In this document: piece after piece, positions 1-6,004 of the stretch
Layout: every line of letters begins with the position of its first letter
How positions within the stretch are numbered: the first letter of the stretch is position 1
Source: Acidobacteriota bacterium
GTDB taxonomy: Bacteria; Acidobacteriota; Blastocatellia; Pyrinomonadales; Pyrinomonadaceae
Reading direction: 5' to 3'
NCBI GenBank assembly: GCA_023415725.1
Contig: JAEZJR010000065.1
Location: 1-10,974 of the forward strand
Length of the DNA stretch: 10,974 nt
The notes under the pieces: generated by a model
Databases searched by the model: none
The model's input: only the letters and a program-made list of their open reading frames with translations
What the model was told of the DNA's origin: nothing
Position numbers and translations under genes: made by a program

Positions 1-671
1 TCGTCCCCGTCCCGGCTCGCCCTTACAAGTTCGTTGATCTGCTGTCGCGAGCTATTCGCGTAGCCCAAAAGCTGCGCCGCGGCCTGCCTGTGCTCCTCAT
101 CGCTCGACGATCGCAGCACGTTCCGAATGATCGCCTCGTTCTTCACCGCATAGTCGTTCATCGCCAGCTGCTTCTCCCGCAGTTCCGGGTCGTCGCTCGA
201 CAAAGCGAAGCCCCGCGAATCGTCCTCCCCCGCATGCCCGGCCATCATCGCGTTTATGAACGCCTGGTTCGCCTCGCGGTAGATCCGCATCGCCTCTACC
301 GGAAGCCTGACATTTCCCGTCGGGACCACGTTGTACGTGAACGTCTTCACCGACGGCCCCGCCACTCCGATGTAAACGAGCCATTTCTCCCCACCCGGCG
401 ACACGTACGAGACGTCCGTTACCGGAAGCCCCGTCACCTTCCGCACCGCTTCCTCGACCTTCGGCCGGGTCTCTATCAGCGGGATCGGCGAGTCGAATTT
501 GTCCCCGACACTTATCGGCAGTGATTCTTTCAGCTTCGCCACATCCCGATCGCCGTGCCCGTAAAAATAGATGGCCTCGATGTGGGCAGGCGGCAGTTTC
601 TGCTGCGGCAAGCACACCGAAGCCAGGCACAACATCAGCAAACTGAAGAGCACAGCGCGATCGAAGTTCAT
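1..671 (-). CDS. Exported POTRA-like / HEAT-repeat protein (3' end outside window)
   Basis: The ATG is at 671 and the frame stays open through 223 codons to the left edge, so the C-terminus is missing. Residues 1-22 form a hydrophobic signal peptide (LLMLCLASVC), and a C at 20 lies near its end without a proper lipobox. Residues 30-105 read like a POTRA-type fold: an IEAIYFYG strand, a GDKFD turn, a helix ending in KVTGLPVTDVSYV, then a WLVYIGV strand. This is inferred from pattern, not from a database match. From about residue 165 the sequence becomes helical, with a HEAT-like repeat (VLRSSSDEEHRQAAAQLLGY). I expect a periplasmic or envelope scaffold or binding role; the true function is unknown. 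It starts 10 bp after the phosphatase stop codon, so the two are probably cotranscribed. No clear Shine-Dalgarno is seen. Confidence 0.8.
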   Translation of the reverse strand, partial: MNFDRAVLFSLLMLCLASVCLPQQKLPPAHIEAIYFYGHGDRDVAKLKESLPISVGDKFDSPIPLIETRPKVEEAVRKVTGLPVTDVSYVSPGGEKWLVYIGVAGPSVKTFTYNVVPTGNVRLPVEAMRIYREANQAFINAMMAGHAGEDDSRGFALSSDDPELREKQLAMNDYAVKNEAIIRNVLRSSSDEEHRQAAAQLLGYANSSRQQINELVRASRDGD

Positions 672-680
672 TTTCGAAAA

Positions 681-1556
681 TTAGGGTTGCCGTCCCGCAT
701 TCACCTTAGGCCGGTAACGCAGCCTGCCGAATTCCCGAAGCAGCGGTTTGAGTCGCTGTATCGTCTCGTCGTGCACCTTACCGTTCGTCGCGACGATCCC
801 GCCGTGGTTCTGCACGTCCTCAATGTCGTAGCGGAATTCCTCCCCGAACAGGTCCGTCAGCCGCCCGCCTGCTTCCTCCAGGATCACCTGCGGGGCACAG
901 GTATCCCAAAGCTTGGTCCGCGGCGAGAGATGAATATAGAAGTCCGCCTGCCTTTCGGCGATCAGCCCGACCTTCAGCCCGACCGATCCGCGCTGCAGTT
1001 CCTTCTTCGGGCGAAATTCGCGTTTCACGGCCTTTATCTTCGGGCTGCGGTGGTTCCGCGAAACGGCCATCGCCATCCGCGTAAAATCCGTCTCCCCCGA
1101 GACCTCCATCCGCTCGGCTTTTCCGCCTGTTTCCCGCCACGCTCCGGCGCCCTTCGAAGCAAAGTACATCACATCATGATAGGGAAGCAGCACCACGCCG
1201 ACCGCCGCCTGCCCGTCCACCGCGAACCCGATCTGCACTGCGAAATCCCCATCCTTTTTGATGAAACCGGCAGTCCCGTCTATCGGGTCGATCACCCACA
1301 CTCGCTGCTTGCCCAGGCGATGTTCGGAATGATCATGCTCCTCCTCCGAGAGGATCGCATCGTCCGGAAAGACGGCTTCGATCCCTTTCACGATCAGCTG
1401 GCTCGCGGCCCGGTCCGCCGCGGTCACCGGCTCGTAAAAAGGGTCAACGCCCAGCTTTTCCTCCGCGATTATCTCGCGGGCGTAATACTCCAATATCTCC
1501 AGCCCCGCCCTGCGCGCCAGGTCCTTCGCAAGCTCGAGTTCGCGTTCGAATTCCAT
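681..1556 (-). CDS. cysQ: CysQ / inositol-monophosphatase-family phosphatase
   Basis: This 291-residue protein is a complete member of the metal-dependent, lithium-sensitive phosphatase family, which includes 3'(2'),5'-bisphosphate nucleotidase (CysQ) and inositol monophosphatase. Visible signatures are the acidic metal-site EEE at 71-73, the motif WVIDPIDGT at 87-95 (D90 and D93 as metal ligands), a GSVGLKVGLIAERQAD segment near 190-204, and LWDTCAP at 216-222 with D218, followed by EEAGG. CysQ removes the 3'-phosphate from the PAP made during sulfate assimilation. The GSxGLK segment favours a CysQ-like enzyme over a plain inositol phosphatase, but no sulfate-assimilation gene is nearby, so the substrate is uncertain. 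It is cytoplasmic, with no signal peptide. The start has no clear ribosome site (TTATTAA directly precedes the ATG). The downstream HEAT protein follows after 10 bp. Confidence 0.88.
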   Translation of the reverse strand: MEFERELELAKDLARRAGLEILEYYAREIIAEEKLGVDPFYEPVTAADRAASQLIVKGIEAVFPDDAILSEEEHDHSEHRLGKQRVWVIDPIDGTAGFIKKDGDFAVQIGFAVDGQAAVGVVLLPYHDVMYFASKGAGAWRETGGKAERMEVSGETDFTRMAMAVSRNHRSPKIKAVKREFRPKKELQRGSVGLKVGLIAERQADFYIHLSPRTKLWDTCAPQVILEEAGGRLTDLFGEEFRYDIEDVQNHGGIVATNGKVHDETIQRLKPLLREFGRLRYRPKVNAGRQP

Positions 1557-1612
1557 TTAATAACAGACTAGCACATTCCAAAGGCGCAAAAGTTCCGTGC
1601 TCATTGCGGCTT

Positions 1613-1712
1613 TCTCTTCTTCATCTTCTTCCGTCTTGTTCGTCTTTTTCTGTGGTTAACGACTTTTGAACACAGAACAAGATGAAATGAACGGAATAAG
1701 ATGAAGAAGAAA
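1613..1712. repeat. Long imperfect inverted repeat (42-bp arms, 16-bp loop)
   Basis: Arms 1613-1654 and 1671-1712 are reverse complements at 34 of 42 positions by hand alignment, around a 16-bp loop that starts GTTAAC. The arms are polypyrimidine/polypurine and show short TTCNTCT-like units about 10 bp apart. It lies between the stop of the secreted-protein gene and the start of the phosphatase gene, which are on the same strand, so a transcript would fold into a long hairpin. The loop-side sequence CTGTGTTCAAAAG (minus strand, 1663-1675) recurs nearly unchanged at 8968-8980 in the second repeat of this window. Confidence 0.85.
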
Positions 1713-1764
1713 TTCATGCCGCCGATCGCACGGAACTACTCGTAAAGAGAAGGGTGCAATAAGG

Positions 1765-2190
1765 CTATTCGCTCTTCGCCATCTTGAGTTCCACGGTCTT
1801 GCGGGCGAGTTCCGTTCCGGCGATCCGCTTGGATTTGATCACTTCCAGCCCCGTTTCGCGGCCCCCGGTGTGAACCTGGTAGAGGTAATGCTGGTCGCCA
1901 ACCTTTACGAAAACGAGCCCGCTTGCGATCTCGGCCCCAATGGAGTTGACCGGGTTCGTCAGTACGACGGCGTGAGCCTCGCCGTCGTCTTTCTTGAAGG
2001 TAACGACCCGGGCCCCGCCGGTCTCGGGAAGTTTGATCGTATATTCACCTGCGGGCAGGGTCGCCTTGCCGACGGTGAATTCGAACGGGATGTCTGCTTT
2101 CAATACCTGGCTCTGGGCCGAGGCGGTCAACGTACCGATGCCGAAAACGAATGCGAGTGCCGCGACGATTACGAAAGATTTCATGGTCAT
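1765..2190 (-). CDS. Small secreted protein of an acidobacterial type, function unknown
   Basis: The protein has 141 residues. Residues 3-25 form a classical signal peptide ending ASA, with cleavage predicted before QSQVL, so the mature protein is about 116 residues and periplasmic or extracellular. The mature part opens with PFEFTVGKATLPAGEYTI and is then rich in beta-type stretches (RVVTFKKDDGEAHAV, LVFVKVGDQHYLYQV). I recognise this pattern from acidobacterial hypothetical proteins and know no assigned function. No cysteines are present. The start at 2190 is chosen because AGGAG (2201-2205) lies 10 bases upstream; the next Met at 2184 would sit too far away. The gene diverges from the regulator at 2444 with 253 bp between, and a shared control region is plausible. 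The long inverted repeat 1613-1712 lies just downstream. Confidence 0.88.
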   Translation of the reverse strand: MTMKSFVIVAALAFVFGIGTLTASAQSQVLKADIPFEFTVGKATLPAGEYTIKLPETGGARVVTFKKDDGEAHAVVLTNPVNSIGAEIASGLVFVKVGDQHYLYQVHTGGRETGLEVIKSKRIAGTELARKTVELKMAKSE

Positions 2191-2300
2191 TATGATGGAT
2201 CTCCTAAAATAAAAATTCGTGAACTCCTTGCCACGTTTCGGAGATTACCCATCCGCCCCCTCCTATGTCCTTTCAAACCCGGAAAGAGGCCCTGAAAAGT

Positions 2301-2317
2301 TCTTACAAACTCTTACA
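2301..2317. promoter_or_regulatory. Tandem TCTTACA direct repeat, candidate operator
   Basis: TCTTACA occurs at 2301-2307 and again at 2311-2317, exactly 10 bp apart, in the divergent region between the secreted protein and the winged-helix regulator. OmpR/PhoB-type regulators usually bind direct repeats spaced by about one helical turn, and the regulator at 2444 has such a domain, so autoregulation is a reasonable inference. A similar pair is found at 10944-10961. Confidence 0.35.
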
Positions 2318-2380
2318 TGACGGTTTTGTGCCCATTTTCACGCGTTTTGAACATATAGGGCTTTCAGTTCGTTAGAAGTA

Positions 2381-2407
2381 TTTTCCTGTGGAAAACGCCA
2401 ACGGCGT
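2381..2407. promoter_or_regulatory. Two abutting small palindromes at the regulator promoter
   Basis: TTTTCC-TGT-GGAAAA (2381-2395) is a perfect 6-bp inverted repeat. ACGCC-AAC-GGCGT (2395-2407) is a perfect 5-bp one sharing its first base. Both lie directly upstream of the TATAAT at 2409 and cover the place where a -35 box would be expected, so a repressor or activator site is possible. Confidence 0.3.
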
Positions 2408-2408
2408 A

Positions 2409-2414
2409 TATAAT
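2409..2414 (+). promoter_or_regulatory. Probable -10 box (TATAAT) for the regulator gene
   Basis: A perfect TATAAT lies 29 bp before the ATG at 2444. The -35 position (about 2386-2391, CTGTGG) is a poor match to TTGACA, which suggests activator dependence. The predicted leader would be about 22 bases and shows no Shine-Dalgarno sequence. Confidence 0.45.
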
Positions 2415-2443
2415 TTGGGAATCAAATAGTATCCTTTCCTCTT

Positions 2444-4642
2444 ATGTTCGAGGTGGCCTCAAGGCAGATCTACGAGTTCGGCGAGTTCCGGCTCGATGCC
2501 ACGCGCCGTCTTCTCCAAAAGAACGGCGAGTCGGTGCCCCTCACCCACAAGGCGTTCGAGATGCTCGCCATGCTGGTCGAGAACCGCGGCCGCGTCGTCA
2601 CCAAGGAGGAATTGCTCAGCGAGATCTGGCCCGACACGTTCGTCGAAGAGGGAAGCCTCGCCCGGAACATTTCCGTTTTGCGGAAAACTTTAGGCGAGCA
2701 GCCGGGCGAGCACCAATTCATCCAGACCATTCCGAAGCAGGGTTACCGCTTCGTCGCCCCCGTTCGCGAAACGTTCGAACCGGTCGAATTACACTCGGGC
2801 GAACCCAACAGGGAAGAGACCGCGGAGATCCACGACACGAGCGTATCGGCCATTCACGTCACCGACCCCGATCCGGCCCCGCAGCGGAACATGATGCCTT
2901 GGGCGATCGCGGCCGGCATCCTCGCCGCCGTTCTCTTTACAGCCGTCGCTTTATATTTTTCCTTGCGCCCGGCATCGATGAGCGAACCCGGCGCGGCGAA
3001 CTTCAACGTCACCCGGTTCACCAACACCGGCAAAGCCCTCGACGCCGCGATAAGCCGCGACAGCAAATACGTCGTCTACGTTCAGCTTGAAGGGGCGAAG
3101 CAGTCGCTTTGGGTGAAGCAGGTCGCCTCGGGGAGCAACGTCCGCATCGTCGAGCCGGCTGACGTGTTCTACCAGGGGCTCGCCTTCACCGGCGACGGCA
3201 ACTACGTCTTCTACAACGTCTGGGACAAGCAGCACGTCGGCGAGATCTACAAGATCCCCGTGCTGGGCGGACCTGCGACCCGTGTCGTCAACGACGTGAT
3301 GCCCTCTATGTCCGTTTCGCCCGACAGCAGCGAGATCGCTTTCGTCCGGAGCGACGCCAAGGCAGGGGAATCGCGCCTGATGGCCGCGAAAACGGACGGC
3401 TCCGGCGAACGGGCTGTCGCGGTTCGGGGGAAGGAAGACCCGCAGGGTTGGTTCGGCGGTGCTACATGGTCGCCCGACGGCAAAACGATCGCCCTCGCCT
3501 TGGGCGGCGTGGGCGAACGCGGTCAGACCTTCGTCCGTCTGGCGGGCGTCCCCGCGGAGGGGGGAGAGGTAAAATTCCTTTCAGACCGCCAGTTCCTCAA
3601 CGTCGGCTCGATCGCATGGCACAGCAACGGCCGGGACATCATCGCGTCAGCGTCGGATCAGCTTCAGGTGCCGAACCAACTCTGGCGGATAAATACCGCC
3701 ACCGGCGAGGCACGCCGGCTCTCCAACGACGTCAACGGCTACCTTGGCATCTCGCTTACCGCCGACAGCCGATCGCTGGTCGCGACGCAGGGGGATTTTC
3801 AGTCGAACATATATATCGGCGGTGAAACGCCCGCTTCCGACTGGAAGCCGCTGACCAGCGGCCGGTACGAGGGACGCTATCTAACATTCGTGCCGGACGG
3901 ACGGATCCTTTACGTCTCGCAGGAAAGCGGGAACGACGATGTTTGGATCATGAACTCGGATGGTTCCGGACGGAAGCGCCTGACCACGGACCCGGGCGTC
4001 GACGCTTGGCCCACGGTGGCCCACGACGGCCGGACCGTTCTCTACGTGAGCCTCCGAACGGGTGTCCCGCATATTTACCGGATGGACCTGGACGGCGGGA
4101 ACCAGGCGCAGGTCACCAACGGCCCTGGCGAATGGGGGCCGAACGCATCACCCACCGAGCCGATCGTTGTTTTCCAATCCTCTAATGATAAGGGGATCTG
4201 GAAAATGAACCTCGACGGTACCGGCCAGGAGCGCCTGAATCTCCTCCGTTACTCGTACATGCCCGCGATCTCGCACGACGGAAACCGAGTCGCGTTGAGT
4301 TACTGGGATGACCAGTCGCAGCCGGAACAGCTCCGGCAGGCGATATACAACATCTACACCGGGGAGCAAACACTCCTGCCGACGCTGCCGAAGACCGCCA
4401 TCCGGCAGGACAGCCAGGTCATCCTCAAATGGTCGCCCGACGGCAAGTCCATCGCCTACATCGATGACCGCGACGGCGTCTCCAACATCTGGCGCCAACC
4501 GATCTCCGGCGGCCCTCCGCATCCGATGACCAACTTCGACGACAGCTTCATCTTCTGGTTCGATTGGTCCCGCGACGGCCGCCTCGCCGCCGCCCGCGGC
4601 ACAATCAACTTCGACGTCGTCCTCATCACCAACTTCGAATAA
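2444..4642 (+). CDS. Membrane-anchored winged-helix regulator with TolB-like propeller
   Basis: This 732-residue protein has three parts. Residues 9-107 are an OmpR/CadC-type winged helix: YEFGEFRLD at the start, LTHKAFEMLAMLVENRGRVVTKEEL in the middle, and the wing strand QTIPKQGYRFVAPV at the end. Residues 152-175 are one hydrophobic membrane span. Residues 185-732 carry repeated PD40/TolB-type blades, seen as SPDSSEIAFV, SPDGKTIALA, DGRILYVSQ, DGRTVLYVS and SPDGKSIAYIDD. The layout resembles CadC, in which the cytoplasmic DNA-binding domain is controlled by a sensor outside the membrane. Here the sensor would be a beta-propeller of unknown ligand. There is no receiver domain and no kinase, so it would be a one-component system. 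The fusion is common in Acidobacteria. No protease or other catalytic domain is visible. It is divergent from the secreted protein at 1765-2190, a possible target. Confidence 0.9.
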   Translation: MFEVASRQIYEFGEFRLDATRRLLQKNGESVPLTHKAFEMLAMLVENRGRVVTKEELLSEIWPDTFVEEGSLARNISVLRKTLGEQPGEHQFIQTIPKQGYRFVAPVRETFEPVELHSGEPNREETAEIHDTSVSAIHVTDPDPAPQRNMMPWAIAAGILAAVLFTAVALYFSLRPASMSEPGAANFNVTRFTNTGKALDAAISRDSKYVVYVQLEGAKQSLWVKQVASGSNVRIVEPADVFYQGLAFTGDGNYVFYNVWDKQHVGEIYKIPVLGGPATRVVNDVMPSMSVSPDSSEIAFVRSDAKAGESRLMAAKTDGSGERAVAVRGKEDPQGWFGGATWSPDGKTIALALGGVGERGQTFVRLAGVPAEGGEVKFLSDRQFLNVGSIAWHSNGRDIIASASDQLQVPNQLWRINTATGEARRLSNDVNGYLGISLTADSRSLVATQGDFQSNIYIGGETPASDWKPLTSGRYEGRYLTFVPDGRILYVSQESGNDDVWIMNSDGSGRKRLTTDPGVDAWPTVAHDGRTVLYVSLRTGVPHIYRMDLDGGNQAQVTNGPGEWGPNASPTEPIVVFQSSNDKGIWKMNLDGTGQERLNLLRYSYMPAISHDGNRVALSYWDDQSQPEQLRQAIYNIYTGEQTLLPTLPKTAIRQDSQVILKWSPDGKSIAYIDDRDGVSNIWRQPISGGPPHPMTNFDDSFIFWFDWSRDGRLAAARGTINFDVVLITNFE

Positions 4643-4644
4643 AC

Positions 4645-4793
4645 GACTGGAGCCGTGGGCGTCCCGCCGTCGTGGGCCCAAAGGGCGAAGATGGCCCGGC
4701 AACAATAGGTCTCGTTTGGAACGAATATTTCGGTGACGATAGAGCTGAGGCCGTTTAGGCGGCCTCGTGGGCGGGCCGCCCACGGCTCCAGTC
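4645..4793. repeat. 149-bp element with 17-bp perfect terminal inverted repeats
   Basis: GACTGGAGCCGTGGGCG at 4645-4661 is exactly complementary to 4777-4793. Allowing one mismatch, the arms extend to 24 bp (4645-4668 and 4770-4793). The element begins 2 bp after the regulator stop codon, and its right end overlaps the stop codon of the convergent 99-residue protein, so it fills the whole gap. It contains no open frame of note. It could be a MITE-like insertion, a dispersed intergenic repeat, or a structure serving termination. Confidence 0.75.
4766..4784. terminator. GC-rich hairpin between convergent genes
   Basis: CGTGGGCGG-G-CCGCCCACG is a palindrome with 9-bp arms and a one-base centre, inside the right part of the 149-bp element. 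It lies downstream of both the regulator (plus) and the 99-residue protein (minus), so it could block read-through in both directions. No T-run follows on either strand, so it is not a canonical Rho-independent terminator. Confidence 0.4.
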
Positions 4794-5091
4794 AGACTCT
4801 CTTCACCGGAGCGGAGTAAAACTTTCCGTTCGTTGTGAAAGTCTTGGAATCGAACGGGCTGCGGGCCCCGCAGTTCAGGCAGGTCTTGTAGCCGATCCCC
4901 TCCTCCACGAACGGGCGGCTGAGGTTTTTGTGCGAGCAGCCGATGATCCGGGAGATCAGGCCGAGCCTTTTCCCGAACACCTTCTCGCTGGAATCGAAAT
5001 TGGGAGCGATCACGTCGTGCGTGCCGCCGGCAGCCGACGACCCGGCCAAACGGCGATACAAAACATCCGGTAAAACAGGGAGCTTCTTCAT
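4792..5091 (-). CDS. Small protein with a C-x-H ... C-x2-C putative zinc site
   Basis: The protein has 99 residues and no signal peptide or membrane span. C52 and H54 (GCSHKN) with C71 and C74 (TCLNCGAR) give four potential zinc ligands in a zinc-ribbon-like spacing, separated by a conserved-looking SRPFVEEGIGYK loop. The N-terminal 45 residues (LPVLPDVLYRR...) look like a linker or partner-binding tail. I recall similar short acidobacterial proteins with the C-HK-LSRPF ... TC-CGAR pattern and know no function for them. The gene is convergent with the regulator, and its TGA stop (4792-4794) lies in the edge of the 149-bp inverted-repeat element. No strong Shine-Dalgarno precedes the ATG. It is a single-gene unit, and the next gene upstream on the strand is the thioredoxin-like gene starting at 6004. 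Confidence 0.75.
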   Translation of the reverse strand: MKKLPVLPDVLYRRLAGSSAAGGTHDVIAPNFDSSEKVFGKRLGLISRIIGCSHKNLSRPFVEEGIGYKTCLNCGARSPFDSKTFTTNGKFYSAPVKRV

Positions 5092-5115
5092 TGCAGAGAA
5101 CCGATTGTAAGGAAA

Positions 5116-5132
5116 TTACGCGAGCAGCGTAA
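5116..5132. promoter_or_regulatory. Inverted repeat TTACGC-GAGCA-GCGTAA
   Basis: A perfect 6-bp inverted repeat with a 5-bp spacer lies 25 bp upstream of the 99-residue protein start, in the 280-bp gap before the thioredoxin-like gene. It could be an operator or a 5'-leader hairpin. I see no other convincing signal between 5133 and 5371. Confidence 0.25.
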
Positions 5133-5371
5133 GAGAGACGATACAGTTTCACAACCGCCAAGTAAATGGTTGAGCTAAAAGATTAGATTTTTTCATCTCT
5201 ACTGACGTTAACTCTTGATGCGAGTATTTCAGATAAGCTTTTGTTTAAATCGGGGGAATAAGATGCACTTAACACTCCGCCGATGAGTTGCTCGGCTTCA
5301 AGTGAATGCACAAAATTGCAATAGGCAGAATTCGAATATTTCTTCGAAATCACAATTACGACGTAAAAGCG

Positions 5372-6004
5372 CTATGGTAAATTGATTATCCTTGCGATTC
5401 TCGCAGCGACGCGAATATCCGCAGCTATTTGTTGCCCCATTGATCGCCGGACATGGGCATCCTGATTAGATCCCGGCCACGATAACAGCACTCTGCCTTC
5501 TGAATCCAATAAAATGTGCGTCGGGGTTACAGCTTCAGCTAAGTTTGCAGGGAGTGGCGCATCAAAATTCCACATTAGTGACTTTTCAAATCCTATCTGT
5601 TTGGAGAAGTCGGTCCTTATATTGTCGCGGTCGCTAAGAAAAAGCGGCAAGTAGTGAATTCCGACCTCCGCGGCAGCAGCCCGAACTTCTCCAAAAAGAT
5701 CGACAGACAACCTACAGGCCCGGCAACTCGGATCGACGATCACCAATAAATAAAGCCGTCGGTCACCGGGAGTTAGCGATACTCCCTCCTCATCCATGAG
5801 GCTCGAGAGTGGAATTGTGACGTCGTTGCGTACTGCGGATTCGTCTGCTATCTGAATCTCAAGTTGCTGAAAATCAAACCCCATACGAAGGAATTGATTC
5901 TCGGAATGTTGTTGAGAAGAGAAATTCGAATAGGCCCCGAATCCTACTGCAGTAAAAACGAATGCAATAGCGAAGGATGCAAAATTCTTAGACCTGAATT
6001 TCAT
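5372..6004 (-). CDS. Membrane-anchored thioredoxin-fold protein (CRAC active site)
   Basis: The protein has 210 residues. Residues 7-25 form an N-terminal membrane anchor or uncleaved signal, placing the rest outside the cytoplasm. Residues 84-180 fit a TlpA/ResA-like thioredoxin fold: the strand RLYLLVIVDPSC leads into C94-R-A-C97 at the start of a helix. GIHYLPLFLSD is the next strand, and VTPTHILLDSEGRVL holds the expected cis-proline P161 followed by the last two strands. Such proteins reduce or form disulfides in exported partners. Here the likely partner is the six-cysteine protein of the same operon (inference). Its ATG overlaps the stop of the upstream 560-residue gene (ATGA, 6001-6004), with GAGGTG just before it as ribosome site, so the two are translationally coupled. 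Base composition is lower in GC than in the flanking genes. Confidence 0.85.
   Translation of the reverse strand: MKFRSKNFASFAIAFVFTAVGFGAYSNFSSQQHSENQFLRMGFDFQQLEIQIADESAVRNDVTIPLSSLMDEEGVSLTPGDRRLYLLVIVDPSCRACRLSVDLFGEVRAAAAEVGIHYLPLFLSDRDNIRTDFSKQIGFEKSLMWNFDAPLPANLAEAVTPTHILLDSEGRVLLSWPGSNQDAHVRRSMGQQIAADIRVAARIARIINLP

Noticed and set aside
97..630. Minus-strand open frame of 177 codons
   Set aside because: It lies out of frame inside the exported HEAT-repeat gene, which has a signal peptide and sensible composition.
555..1571. Plus-strand open frame of 338 codons
   Set aside because: It is antisense to the phosphatase gene, which has clear catalytic motifs; the frame is an artefact of high GC.
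1613..1712. Rho-independent terminator
   Set aside because: The arms are too long and imperfect, AT-rich pyrimidine/purine tracts, and no defined GC stem followed by a T-run is seen; classed as a repeat instead.
4148..5161. Minus-strand open frame of 337 codons
   Set aside because: It is antisense to the regulator, runs through the inverted-repeat element and covers the 99-residue gene in another frame; its composition is Arg/Asp/Val-rich as in shadow frames.
5331..5348. TTCGAA-TATTTC-TTCGAA as operon terminator
   Set aside because: The stem is only 6 bp, AT-rich and lacks a T-run; too weak to call.
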